Shown piece by piece: positions 26,801 to 35,822 of a stretch of 64,000 nt of DNA. The stretch is from Molanna angustata (Eukaryota; Arthropoda; Insecta; Trichoptera; Molannidae), in assembly GCA_963576475.1 (NCBI GenBank), contig OY754980.1:33083431-33147430 (forward strand). The letters run 5' to 3'. Under the pieces are notes generated by a model, which was given only the letters and a program-made list of their open reading frames with translations, did not search any database and was not told the origin of the DNA. Made by a program: the position numbers and the translations under genes. Position 1 is the first letter of the stretch; every line of letters starts with the position of its first letter.

Positions 26801-29800
26801 CAATAATAATATCGAAAATAATGTTAAAAAAAACGGTGCCACTATTTTTACGACCGGAATTGGCGGGAAAAGCGTTTTCCCGCCAAAAAGTGTCTACACG
26901 ACAAATTTTCTGACGTTGTCTATGTTTTTAGGTCATTTATAACCATAGAAAGCGCAGATAAATCAAAATACAAAAATATTTACCTTTGTCATTTTTTCAA
27001 TGTTCATAAAAATGCATCATGGAAACCAACTTGAAGAAAAAATAAATAATATTGGCATCTTATTACATTTACTTAATCCAACTGTCGATTTGTTCAGGAG
27101 AACTTTGTTCTCTTAACATATCGACAATGTATCAAGCCAGAATACGCGAGAATTGTATGGAGAGGTCTACTTTTTTCACGGCTTTTCCAACTTTGAAGTC
27201 AAAAAACACCAACTAAGAGGCTTCGCAGCATATATGTTCCATACACGGATTTACTCAGAATTCGGAGTAGAACATTTCGTGTGTCTGTGTGTGTGTCCGT
27301 CCCCCCCTTATAACTTTTGATCCGCTCAATTTACAGAGCCTAAAATTTCAGAATATATAAACAGTTACAGGCCTACAAAACTTTTATACTCGGAATTTTG
27401 AATTTTTGTTTCAGTCAGGGGTTATCAACTTTTGAATTTTTATTTTATTTTTCCATATATCTCAGAAACCATAAAAGCTAGAACGCTGAAAATTGGTACA
27501 AACATAGAAAAATAAAAAATCTCAAATTAATTTTTTCAAAAAAATTCCAGGGTTTCTCAAACATTTTTTATTAAGAAAAATATTTTTTTTATGATAAATT
27601 TATGAGTTTAACTGCCTATAATTCCAAAACTTATACAATTATCGAAAAAAGCCGAAACACCCCAACTAGATAATTTAATTTTCTATAAAAAATATTAACA
27701 TTGTAGTAGAAGATCTCAATTTTTTTTTAACAATTTTTTTAAAAATTGAATTTAGTGACGACATCGCTTCATACATTTTGTATGGCAGTCGCCTATACAC
27801 AATATGTAAGAAGACTTAATAGTTTGATACTTCATCTCCAAACATACATACATACCATCATGCTATTTGCATATTCTGGGTAGGAAAAAGGATCTTCCTC
27901 CATACTATCCTATCTTGACATACATACCTACATATGTTGTATAAAAAACAAAATATCTGAAAATATTCAATAATTTGTATCTATGGGTTTATAGTTTGGT
28001 ACATATTCTTCAACTATACATACTATCGCTATCGACAGTTGGATCTCATGTGTTACATGCAACTAGTGTTAATAATAGTCTTATCCAACTGTCGATTTGT
28101 TCAGGAGAACTTTGTTCTCTTAACATATCGACAATGTATCAAGCCAGAATACGCGAGAATTGTATGGAGGTCTACTTTTTTCACGGCTTTTCCATCTTTG
28201 AAGTCAAAAAACACCAACTTAGAGGCTTCGCAGCATATATGTTCCATACACGGATTTACTCAGAATTCGGAGTAGAACATTTCGTGTGTCTGTGTGTGTG
28301 TGTGTCTGTGTGTGTGTCCGTCCCCCCCTTATAACTTTTGATCCGCTCAATTTACAGAGCCCAAAATTTCAGAATATATAAACAGTTATAGGCCTACAAA
28401 ACTTTTATACTCAGAATTTTGAATTTTTGTTTCAGTCAGGGGTTATCAACTTTTGAATTTTTATTTTATTTTTCCATATATCTCAGAAACCATAAAAGCT
28501 AGAACGCTGAAAATTGGTACAAACATAGAAAAATAAAAAATCTCAAATTAATTTTTTCAAAAAAATTCCAGGGTTTCTCAAACATTTTTTATTAAGAAAA
28601 ATATTTTTTTTATGATAAATTTATGAGTTTAACTGCCTATAATTCCAAAACTTATACAATTATCGAAAAAAGCCGAAACACCCCAACTAGATAATTTAAT
28701 TTTCTATAAAAAATATTAACATTGTAGTAGAAGATCTCAATTTTTTTTAACAATTTTTTTAAAAATTGAATTTAGTGACGACATCGCTTCATTCATTTTG
28801 TATGGCAGTCGCCTATACACAATATGTAAGAAGACTTAATAGTTTGATACTTCATCTCCAAACATACATACCATCATGCTATTTTCATATTCTGGGTAGG
28901 AAAAAAGGAACTTCCTCCATACTATCCTATCTTGACATACATACCTACATATGTTGTATAGAAAACAAAATATCTGAAAATATTCAATAATTTGTATCTA
29001 TGGGTTTATAGTTTGGTACATATTCTTCAACTATACATACTATCGCTATCGACAGTTGGATCTCATGTGTTACATGCAACTAGTTTTATAAATCATTTTT
29101 TTATCGAAATCTACAATTATAACAAAGTATAAACAAAGGTAAATATTTTTATAACTTGATTTATCTGCATTTTCTGTGGTTATTTTTGGTTTACGTCTAT
29201 GGTTGAGTCGTGTAAATAGTCATAGCCTAAAAAAAAAACAATAATAAAACTAGGATGACATATATAGGGCCATTTTTGTGATAACTACACCTCAAGGTCG
29301 CTCTGAATAGATTGCTAAGAAGTGAGTTTTCAAGTGTTTCCTGAATAGGGCTAAGTTGCCTATCTGTCTCAGTTCAGGTTTGTTTTTCGTTTAAGGTAAA
29401 AGGGGCGCAGAAGTCTGTGAGATATATGGGAGCCATACAATGGATTACATTGAAAGTCAGAAAACATTATTTGTACGTCACTGCCTTTGGCACTTCAACC
29501 AGTGAAGATAATAAGCATCTTTTCTCAGTTGTTTTTCTACAACTATTTATGATTAAAATACACTTGTGTTAATGTTTTAACAATAAACAATTGTTATTAT
29601 AAACAATTGGTTTTTCAGAAATAAGTTTAAGTATTATATAAGATGGACTAACAGGTAAAATAAATGTAATGCCGTTAATTTACACATTAAATCATCATTT
29701 TTGCGCTGTTAAAACAACTGTTTTGTGTTGAACACTACGCAGTTACATTGTTATTAAAAATTTACCCACTAATCCAAAAATATCTACTCTCTTATGAAAT

Positions 29801-30042
29801 ATATTTTGTAAATGTATTCTACATCTATAATGGGATGAAATAAACTGAATGAAATGAATTCATCTTATGACAATGACTTCTATATCTTTAAAATATTTGG
29901 AAAATATGAAAAATTTATTTTTTCTTTGAATTTAACCTCACTTGCGAAAAGAGAAAATTATAAATATTACCATAAAACGAGCACTGGATGTACTCTCGTT
30001 GATTGACCCTACAAGGGGCCCAAAACGACCAAACTGTCTCAT
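5793..30042 (-). CDS. Glycerol kinase-family gene (12 coding exons, 599 aa)
   Basis: Belongs to the FGGY sugar-kinase family; the canonical enzyme phosphorylates glycerol with ATP to glycerol 3-phosphate. Twelve exons were joined by hand. Every junction is GT-AG, phases agree, and the lengths (72,129,130,212,213,103,108,292,206,135,102,98) sum to 1800 nt ending in TAG. Conserved: NQRET (residues 90-94, glycerol Arg/Glu), SSYFS (Tyr145), the DVTNASRTM segment, CLGDQQAA (Asp256 catalytic base, Gln257), [26 protein letters not shown], and a C-terminal hydrophobic helix (about 574-595) as in outer-mitochondrial-membrane-anchored animal glycerol kinases. Odd: residue 15 is Asn where the family has the first catalytic Asp, GTG is GQG (Gln278), the VDGG motif is GGGP (467-470), and exon 8 has about 45 extra residues. 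It may be a diverged paralog rather than the main enzyme. No promoter or 5' UTR was identified. Family assignment is secure; activity is uncertain. Confidence 0.93.
6014..6208 (-). CDS. Unrecognised 64-aa ORF starting in the inverted repeat
   Basis: Starts [20 protein letters not shown] and has a basic-acidic middle ([20 protein letters not shown]). I do not recognise it. The same first eight codons occur on the other strand at 8770, where MREFDCIF continues differently and meets a gtaaga donor at 8833. It may be an exon of an unknown gene or simply open sequence crossing the repeat boundary. Confidence 0.2.
   Translation of the reverse strand: MREFDCIFTLKIIRYGRPLDSYHTKKRQVEISRRDLHAVVERWLKEDADFKYLHIYSFQTIVPT
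6187..8796. mobile_element. Possible P-element-like unit with 60-bp inverted ends
   Basis: About 60 bp at 6187-6246 recurs inverted at 8737-8795 with one or two differences; the shared core includes CTGTAACTTGTGACTAAACT. The THAP gene lies between them, and THAP domains are typical of P-type transposases. No convincing target-site duplication is visible at the outer edges and no catalytic domain is present, so this could equally be a host gene between chance-duplicated segments. Both repeats contain an outward-reading ATG (MREFDCIF). Confidence 0.45.
7006..8600 (-). CDS. Small THAP-domain gene nested in glycerol kinase intron 11
   Basis: Three exons: up to about 8600 to 8522 (reads [18 protein letters not shown]), 7676-7478, and 7251-7006. 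Joined, they give a complete C2CH THAP zinc finger: [22 protein letters not shown], then ICSKHF and the terminal AVPSIF box. A linker and a Lys-rich coiled-coil-like stretch ([15 protein letters not shown]) follow, then stop. Donors are gtaagt at both introns and the phases fit. THAP followed by a coiled coil is the N-terminal layout of P-element/THAP9-type transposases and of many insect THAP proteins. No in-frame ATG is visible: a TAA lies just upstream of exon 1, so the start is missing or in another exon. No RNase H-like catalytic region was found downstream. Confidence 0.75.
9369..11024 (+). mobile_element. 1.66-kb DNA transposon with subterminal repeats
   Basis: The ends are inverted: CGCTGAGTTTCGAAATCCGC at 9369 and its complement ending 11024. 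Related TTCGAAATCCGCTATAAC copies recur near both ends (about 9473, 9550, 10756, 10784). A small two-exon gene inside reads [20 protein letters not shown] then [15 protein letters not shown]; a gtatgt donor at 9802 joins acceptor ttccag at 9860, and the next exon ends in TAA at 9939. The basic PENWK...KR pattern resembles the N-terminus of a transposon protein, but I cannot name the superfamily. A SINE has inserted inside it. No target duplication is clear. Confidence 0.65.
10147..10336 (-). mobile_element. tRNA-derived SINE, family 1
   Basis: The minus strand begins with a tRNA-like head (GCGGTTAGCGCGCTGGGCTA, B box GAGTTCGAATCCTGCC), then a body with AACGTAGGAAGATGTATATG, and ends in a poly(A) tract. 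Other copies: 18038-18216 and 34553-34716 (plus), and a headless one at 53098-53200. Confidence 0.85.
11541..11640. repeat. Fragment of MITE family M1
   Basis: Carries the M1 middle (GTGATCACTTTATGCGCTTG, then CACCAATTATGCCTTCTTAT) without the terminal repeats. It abuts the truncated end of the LINE. Confidence 0.6.
11731..11832 (-). CDS. Glycerol kinase-like exon 11 (residues 534-568)
   Basis: Acceptor tttcag, donor gtaaga. Encodes [20 protein letters not shown], matching the canonical Y..WK.AV.RS.GWV segment. If the donor were not used, translation would run 16 more codons to a TGA at 11681, a possible alternative end; the spliced form to exon 12 fits the family better. Confidence 0.92.
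11862..11925 (+). pseudogene. LINE RT C-terminal scrap
   Basis: Encodes [14 protein letters not shown], a motif near the C-terminus of several insect LINE reverse transcriptases. A related scrap lies at 16855-16990. Confidence 0.5.
12309..12902 (+). mobile_element. Deleted mariner-like element
   Basis: Inverted ends TACAGGGAGCGGCAGAAATA are flanked by TA. Inside, 12439-12753 is the transposase C-terminus in one frame: [37 protein letters not shown], then EIAEIPQEM and a stop. One in-frame TAG occurs at about 12514. The catalytic SPDL motif has become STDL and the N-terminal half is missing, so the element is dead. It lies in intron 10. Confidence 0.85.
13146..13280 (-). CDS. Glycerol kinase-like exon 10 (residues 489-534)
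   Basis: Acceptor gttatag, donor gtatgt, phase 1 to phase 1. Encodes [20 protein letters not shown] then GIRVW and a Pro-rich stretch. ALGAA.AAG is the conserved C-terminal family motif. Confidence 0.94.
13720..13925 (-). CDS. Glycerol kinase-like exon 9 (residues 420-489)
   Basis: Acceptor ttgcag, donor gtgaga. Encodes [20 protein letters not shown] and [20 protein letters not shown], ending GIPV. Position and pattern match the canonical GIICGLT to LQADIL segment, but sequence identity is low. The nucleotide-binding VDGG...N motif has lost both its Asp and its Asn. This is the most diverged exon. Confidence 0.9.
14446..14890 (+). repeat. Dispersed repeat family R1
   Basis: Begins near CTTGTATACC and contains ATGCACACTAAATTACCTTC. 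Relatives: 38077-38152, 55906-56215, 58600-58710 (3' part) and 60797-61375. No coding capacity is evident and its class is unknown. Confidence 0.6.
15732..16023 (-). CDS. Glycerol kinase-like exon 8 with insertion (residues 323-420)
   Basis: Acceptor tttcaag, donor gtaata, phase 1 to phase 2. Starts [13 protein letters not shown] and ends with [19 protein letters not shown]. About 72 residues separate the first Trp from YFVPAF, against roughly 27 in human or bacterial enzymes. The extra stretch is acidic, Gly/Pro-rich and GC-rich compared with the other exons. It stays open in frame, so it looks coding rather than intronic. Confidence 0.9.
16515..16622 (-). CDS. Glycerol kinase-like exon 7 (residues 287-323)
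   Basis: Acceptor ttttcag, donor gtaaac, phase 1 to phase 1. Encodes [19 protein letters not shown] then [14 protein letters not shown], matching the canonical LLTTVAYKLG and ALEGSVAIAG segments. Confidence 0.95.
16855..16990 (+). pseudogene. LINE RT C-terminal scrap
   Basis: Encodes [14 protein letters not shown] before a stop, then KKINMGVAG in frame. Same family as the scrap at 11862. Confidence 0.5.
17612..17714 (-). CDS. Glycerol kinase-like exon 6 (residues 253-287)
   Basis: Acceptor ttttag, donor gtgaaa, entering in phase 0 and leaving in phase 1. Encodes [19 protein letters not shown], where Asp256 is the expected catalytic base, then [13 protein letters not shown]. The family has GTG at this last motif, with Thr contacting the nucleotide phosphates; here it is Gln278. 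Confidence 0.95.
18038..18216 (+). mobile_element. tRNA-derived SINE, family 1
   Basis: The head has CGGTTAGCGTATTAGGCTAG and B-box AAGTTCGAATCCCACC; the tail is poly(A). It lies in intron 5 and is about 85% similar to the copy at 10147. Confidence 0.85.
18747..19717. repeat. 121-bp minisatellite copied from an exon-intron junction
   Basis: Eight units of exactly 121 bp. Each contains the last 40 or so bases of glycerol kinase exon 5 (coding [12 protein letters not shown]), its gtaggt splice donor and about 80 bp of intron. The unit with the full exon (19677 upward) is the original. Units differ at GATGAC versus GATATC in an order suggesting duplication of two-unit blocks; the farthest unit has one unique base (TTACAAT for TTGCAAT). 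No acceptor precedes the copied exon ends. Confidence 0.95.
19677..19889 (-). CDS. Glycerol kinase-like exon 5 (residues 182-252)
   Basis: Phase 0 at both ends, 71 codons. Encodes [20 protein letters not shown], then [27 protein letters not shown] and ends GVPISG at a gtaggt donor. The final 40 or so bases and the donor are copied seven more times in the adjacent 121-bp tandem array, so only the most upstream donor (at 19676) is preceded by the complete exon. Confidence 0.95.
19920..20250 (-). pseudogene. LINE RT C-terminal fragment
   Basis: Reading with frameshifts gives [17 protein letters not shown](T/M)DDI-like and [15 protein letters not shown] segments, typical of the C-terminus of RTE/CR1-type insect LINEs. 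Confidence 0.55.
20377..20548 (-). mobile_element. Diverged SINE, family 2
   Basis: Related to 24462-24674: CCATAACAAGTTGCCACATT, the AGACTGAAAACACAGT segment and a decayed tRNA-like head. Lies in intron 4. Confidence 0.65.
21000..21414. mobile_element. Fold-back element with arms of about 118 bp
   Basis: 21001-21119 and 21296-21413 are inverted copies; the shared core includes GGTAATTGTTTACAAGAACT and AATAAAAACTTTTGGC. The 175-bp middle has no ORF. Lies in intron 4. Confidence 0.85.
21553..21764 (-). CDS. Glycerol kinase-like exon 4 (residues 111-181)
   Basis: Begins in phase 1 (the split codon gives Leu111) and ends in phase 0 before gtaaaa. Encodes [25 protein letters not shown] (Tyr145 is the glycerol-contacting Tyr) and GTMDTWLIW, all in family order. 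Confidence 0.95.
22242..22371 (-). CDS. Glycerol kinase-like exon 3 (residues 68-111)
   Basis: Acceptor tttcag just before an ATG that is internal (Met68), donor gtaagt, leaving phase 1. Carries [13 protein letters not shown]; Arg92 and Glu93 correspond to the glycerol-binding Arg/Glu pair of bacterial GlpK. Confidence 0.95.
22555..23840. mobile_element. Unit bounded by inverted arrays of 15-16-bp repeats
   Basis: 22555-22705 holds about nine degenerate units of CAATTNTTCGAAT type at 15-16-bp spacing. 23693-23840 holds about nine units of the reverse complement (TTCGAATAATTG type). The 1 kb between has no recognisable gene. The symmetric placement suggests an element whose inverted termini are short-period arrays. 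Lies in intron 2. Confidence 0.5.
23870..24020 (+). mobile_element. SINE family 3 body fragment
   Basis: Matches the reverse complement of 59610-59740 (TGGAGGAAATTGCCATACAG and AACTCGCCACTTGCACAGGG). The tRNA-like head is largely lost. Confidence 0.6.
24357..24461. mobile_element. hAT-type terminus fragment
   Basis: Begins CAGAGGTTCCCAAACTTTTT, a sequence typical of hAT terminal inverted repeats. No matching opposite end is visible nearby, so only one terminus remains. Confidence 0.45.
24462..24674 (-). mobile_element. tRNA-derived SINE, family 2
   Basis: The minus strand head GGCCTTTATGGTTCAGTTGG with B box GGGTTCGATTCCCGG is strongly tRNA-like but has no matching acceptor stem. The body follows to GGGTGCGTGTTAAATT. 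Other copies at 44223-44377 and 20377-20548. Confidence 0.8.
24686..25407. mobile_element. Harbinger-type MITE with TTA target duplication
   Basis: The ends are inverted and GC-rich (ACGTCCTACGTAGGCGATTC). TTA flanks both sides (24683-24685 and 25408-25410), the 3-bp duplication typical of PIF/Harbinger. The element is 722 bp with TIR-proximal CpG-rich blocks. The open frame at 24836-25021 ([20 protein letters not shown]) is of unknown nature. It is inserted beside a SINE in intron 2. Confidence 0.85.
25875..26003 (-). CDS. Glycerol kinase-like exon 2 (residues 25-67)
   Basis: Acceptor tttag, donor gttaga, phase 0 on both sides, 43 codons. Encodes [10 protein letters not shown], then [16 protein letters not shown] and ends QCIE. 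The GW.EQDP motif is a strong glycerol kinase signature. It is separated from exon 1 by a 4-kb intron filled with a MITE and two Helitrons. Confidence 0.93.
26590..26815. mobile_element. MITE family M1, hairpin copy
   Basis: The inner arms 26657-26720 and 26740-26808 are inverted copies around ATCTCAATAGAGACAAAGTT. The outer left extension (CATTGGATTTATTTCCCTTT) is the family's longer terminal sequence. Lies in intron 1. Relatives: 8920-8997, 33445-33595, 52107-52545, 55325-55500, 58745-59065, 60337-60500. Confidence 0.85.
27077..28066 (+). mobile_element. Non-autonomous Helitron, copy 1
   Basis: Starts TCCAACTGTCGAT, ends CAACTAG, with hairpin CATGTGTTACATG four bases before CTAG. It is 990 bp and sits between A and T with no target duplication. 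The 5' end is a 50-bp imperfect palindrome. A (TG)n patch lies beside GTCCGTCCCCCC. The frame [12 protein letters not shown]... ...[15 protein letters not shown] is conserved in other copies, but no Rep/helicase is present. Confidence 0.88.
28084..29083 (+). mobile_element. Non-autonomous Helitron, copy 2
   Basis: 1000 bp, almost identical to copy 1, head-to-tail with it across a 17-bp spacer (TGTTAATAATAGTCTTA). Same TC start, 3' hairpin and CTAG end. The (TG)n patch is longer than in copy 1. Confidence 0.88.
29971..30042 (-). CDS. Glycerol kinase-like exon 1 (residues 1-24)
   Basis: Starts at the only in-frame ATG, reads [20 protein letters not shown] and ends at ARFM before a gtaat donor, phase 0. 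FGPLVG and the following phosphate-binding loop match the family N-terminus. In most members the loop reads with Asp then Gln/Glu-Gly; here it is Asn15-Glu16-Ser17. Confidence 0.9.
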
Positions 30043-30379
30043 TTTGCATATTTAATCAAAGTTTTAAATTTACTTCACCATTTCCAAATTATTTATATAC
30101 CAAAGATCAAAAAATGACCTCCACTTGACAGATATTCAAAATGTTTTTTCTGGATGTCGATTCGAAATCAGAATGAGATAATTTACAAAAATACAAGTTG
30201 ACAGCGAAAAAGAACAAATCATGTGAAGTACATCGCAGTTTGTTACATAAGTATTTTTGAATCTTTTTACTCGTTCTATTACTTTTATATGCCATTTCTA
30301 ACAAATGTTATACGGCTTGGTGTTGCTTACTAACAAAAAGTGTTACCAAAGAATATAATATGAGAGCGGGAATTTGTAA

Positions 30380-31657
<1,278 letters not shown>

Positions 31658-32299
31658 CTAGTAGTGGACATTGTTTTTCCAACTTAGATGTAAAAAAAAA
31701 ACACCACCAACTTAATATTCTTAGCATGTATTTCATACAACTTAATGTCAATAAGTTCATGGGAATTAATTTCTCTTAAAATATCACCAATTTTGATTTT
31801 GTTCCAGTCAGGGGTTATCGACATTTGAATTTTTATTATATATTTCCACATATCTCAAAACTCATAAAAACTAAAACGCTAGCATTAACATAAATATAAA
31901 CAAATAAAATATCTAAAAATTGTTTTTATTAAATAACATGTACAGTAGGTTAGTATTTATACAAACAAAGGAAATAAATAAATTAAAAATATATATTAAT
32001 GGTGCTGTCGTCTATGATTTTTATTGAATAAATAAAAACAAAAGTTATACTCATTCATTTTGCTTTTTTATGTAGTTCATTAATTTTTTGATTAAATTTT
32101 AGTTATGTATTTTGACTCATACTAATGGATGCATTTTTTTAATTTATCAACTCATTTGTATATTTTAAAATTGGAGTGTAAATTGTAGTTCTTTTTCTTT
32201 TCATATTAACATTGTATTATTGAAATTACAGAAATGAAAATCTTGAGATAAATAATAATATAGATACCATTTATTAACTGTTTATTTTTATATTATTAA

Positions 32300-32800
32300 C
32301 GTATGCGAACCTTTGATTTGATTTACCACGAAGATCAATCTATCGGCCGCTGCCTGCCGCAACCGCAGCACTAGCGACCTCTAGTTTCAATGATCCTAGT
32401 TATACTCGGTAATTTACAATTCGGTAAATTCAGTTTTCTTTTCGGAGTCGTTTGAGACGTTTTATACGGCGGGTCGTTCCCATTCTTTCGAATGTTAAAA
32501 GTTATGTGAATTAATATTAATATTTTTGTGATAATGAAATAAACAGACAGAATTCTGTGTTGCCAATTGAAACGATATTTTATTTATACGGATCGGTTGA
32601 ATCGGAACCTTTTTATAGCCGATTCAGTGGTTTTGTTTTTGATTTGCTGATGTGATTTGAGGAATCACAATACATTATTGTTTGACGATTCTTTGATTCG
32701 AGTGCTCCAACGGACCCCTTTCTTGTACAATCGTCTTGAGACGTATCGGCCAGCCAGGTGGTGAAATATTATACCTACGTTCCTGACAAATTAAAAGGTA
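32300..32800. other. Less AT-rich block, possible solo LTR
   Basis: Contains blocks such as ATCGGCCGCTGCCTGCCGCA and, on the minus strand, a TATAAAAAGG box followed by AATAAA. No ORF. It could be a solo LTR or a gene's promoter/5' UTR; boundaries cannot be set from one copy. Confidence 0.3.
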
Positions 32801-32829
32801 CTTTTTTATATCGTGTTATAATATTAATT

Positions 32830-34540
32830 TATAATCATGGATTTTTTATTAAATAAGAGTTACCGGAGAAAAGATATAACGTACATGGACAAAATTATAA
32901 TAAAAAAAATACATGTTGACATATTTTTAGTTGATAATAAATATATATTAATGAAATGTTCTTTCTTTTGTGAATACTTAATTATTTACACTAATTAAAT
33001 CATAAATAACACACTTAAACACTAGACAATAATCTTAATAAAAACTTGTACCTAATAAATAGATGTTATAAATAAAAGTTACTAGATAAACTTATAAAGA
33101 TAAAATTATGTATTAAAATAACTTAACAATATAAACATGAATTATTCATGTTTGTATTTTTTTATTTCATAACAAATACCTACCTACCTATATTCGAATA
33201 AGTAACTCATACGATTATTATTAATTAGGTACATGAGTTACTTACCACACATAATCAAATAAATGAGTACGTCATGTAGGTACACTTAATATTATTTATA
33301 CTTAATTATCACACTAAAACTATTGAAAGTTTATTGAATTTAATCATCATAGTATGATTACACACATTCATTTAGAAAAATCTAACATCTTGTGATTCAA
33401 AAGCTTTTTTGTTTAATCAGTAACAAAAAAATAATTTAGGTAGTAAATAAAGTCGAATATTTTTGTAATTGCATATATTTGGATTTTTTTCCCTGTCGGG
33501 AGTCAAATGATATTCCGGGAAATTGAAATTCCTGGTTCTTCTATAATATCCCAACTTCGTCTCTATTGAGATGTTAAAAAGTTTGTCAGTAAAAATATAG
33601 TTAATAAAGGTTGTTTTGATAAAGTTCTCGTAAAACGAAATAACAATCGACACCGTATACCTATTAATATGTAATAAATATGCAGAATCGTAGTAAATAG
33701 ATATTTTTATTTAAAATGGAATTTTACTAAATAAAATCACAATAATAACTTATAATTAATATACCTAGTTCAAGTTAAATTTAATTTTAATTTAATTATT
33801 AAAGTTTTATTTATTTTTTATTTTATAGTCAAGAGAATTTTTCTTTTTGTTATGTAAATAATGTTTTCGCAACTCGATAATTAAAAAAATAGTACTGAAC
33901 TACATAATATATGTGCCTATGTTAGGGATTACACTATATATTTTTATTCCACTTTGAAGGACTACTTCACCAAAATCTCTGTAATTGTAAGCCGCTTAAT
34001 TGTTTATTTATTTAAATATAACACAGATTGTTAATCAGTGTCCTACCGAAGCTCGGATTTTCGAAGCCAAAGATTCGATCAAACTAACAAAAACTGTTAA
34101 AATATTGTCTAGAAACTTCGTGATAAAATTACCGATGCAAATGTTGGAGGAATAATTTGCTAGTTATGCGAAATTTACTGCGTTTTTTTATTGAAATGAA
34201 ATAAGTAATTGTTATAATTAAGTAGGTACCAAGTTTTACTGTTTAAATAATGAAATTGAGAATACATGAGAGTTAGTACAAGTTGCTCTGTTTTTAGGTA
34301 CTGTTTTTAGCGGCTGATAGAAAACTTTGGCTTATTTTGGACGAAGGTTCGGTCGGATATATAAAATAATTTTATTATCATTTTTTTGCATACTCGCCAA
34401 AAAATTTTAAGTACCCATATTATTTCAACTAATGGTAAAGAAAGAAACCTAATTTTTTTGTGTAAGTAATCTAGTAGGTATATCAATTCTTAGAAATAAA
34501 AGCCTAATAACACTTAATTTTTGAATGAGGATGGAAAGTG
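32830..34540. other. No gene seen; one M1 MITE end
   Basis: Very AT-rich. The M1 right half at 33445-33595 (TCTCTATTGAGATGTT, TCCCTGTCGGGAGTCAAATG) is the only recognisable item. Confidence 0.6.
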
Positions 34541-34552
34541 TGGCACATTTAG

Positions 34553-34716
34553 ATGGTGGCAGAGAGACTAGAGAGCTGGATTAATAATCCAGAGGACGCG
34601 GGTTCTATTCTCACCTCGACGGATTTCGTTCAGAATTTATGCTTTGTTTAGGTAATGTATCAAGGACAAACGACGCGTTCTTGTTACAATGGCATATTCA
34701 TTCCTTTTTTTAAATA
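34553..34716 (+). mobile_element. tRNA-derived SINE, family 1
   Basis: GGTGGCAGAGAGACTAGAGA head with a decayed B box (GGGTTCTATTCTCACC) and a body ending in an A/T-rich tail. Older than the 10147 and 18038 copies. Confidence 0.75.
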
Positions 34717-34749
34717 TGTATAATAAAATACTGTATAATTTATGACGTC

Positions 34750-35822
34750 CAAATGATATTATTGCATAAAAAAGGAGACAAAACCAACATTGGCAATTAT
34801 AGAACTACTAGCCTCCTTTCTCGTCTGTATAAACTATTTATGAGGATAATAACAAACAGACTAGAGAACAAGTTAGATTTCCATCAACCACGTGAACTTG
34901 CTGGTTTCAGTACAATGCATCACTTACTGACTTTAAAGCTACTTATAGAAAAAAAAACAATACGATACAATAGACCTTTGGTACTTATATATATGTTGAC
35001 TTCCAAAACTCATTCGACACCATCAATAAAGACGCAATACTTGCGTTCTTCACCAATGCCGGATAGATAGCTTCTCAACTATATATATATACGATAACAT
35101 GACAGCCAGGATAAAACATCATCAGAATACCAACCAGTTTTGAAAGGCAGGGAGACACAATATCTCCAAAATTGTTCACTGCAGTCCTTGAATACGTTTT
35201 CAAAAATTTGAACTGAGATGAAAAGGGAATCAAGGTTGATGGAATTAAATTAAACAACCTGAGATTTGCTACGACACCGTGTTGATATCTGAAGATATGA
35301 TAGAGGCACACGCAATGTTGAAAGATCTTATGGAAGAAACTAAAAAGGTGGGACTCCTTATAAATATATAGTCTTGGGTGGCAATATAGCAATAAATAAC
35401 CAAACAATAGAAGAGGTAAACCAATATAAATATCTAGGCCACAATATAATCCTCTCCCGAGATAACCAGACCACGGATCTTCAATGAAGAATCTGTCTTG
35501 GATGAGCTGCCTATGGTAATCTAAAGGAATTTTTCACCAGCTATACACCGCAAAATCTAAAACGTAAAATGTATGACCAATGTGTGCTCCCATGGCAAAT
35601 CTGGTCCCGGGCGGGACATATCGCTAGAGTGAAGGACCAAAGATGGATTATGGAGATCCTGGAACGGAGACTGCGTTTGGATAGGAGAAGTAGAGGAAGA
35701 CCACCTACGCGATGGCTCGATGATATAAAGAGGGTTGCTGGTGACTGGATGCAGAAGGTCCAGCCAGGACAGAGAAACCTGAAGAGATATTTCCAGAAGT
35801 GGACAGAGACGGTTGAATAAAG
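34750..35822 (+). pseudogene. RTE-like LINE reverse transcriptase, broken
   Basis: LHKKGDKTNIGNYRTTSLLS then LYKLFMRIITNRLENKLDFH are RTE-clade RT motifs. After a frameshift come GIKVDGIKLNNLRF and NQYKYLGHNI. The last part reads MYDQCVLPWQIWSRAGHIAR, RSRGRPPTRWLDDIKRVAG and ends at 35820. Several frameshifts and a missing block around the catalytic YADD make it non-functional. Confidence 0.8.

Larger units (their letters stand above)
26832..29230. mobile_element. MITE family X, split by two Helitrons
   Basis: 26832-27076 plus 29084-29230 (392 bp together) match the uninterrupted copy at 41840-42232. Its arms can fold back (CAGATAAATCAAAATAC... against GATTTATCTGC). The break falls exactly at the Helitron ends. 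Confidence 0.9.

Noticed and set aside
27975..28334. 119-codon ORF conserved between Helitron copies
   Set aside because: Conservation is explained by near-identity of the whole element; it runs into the TG microsatellite and shows no domain.
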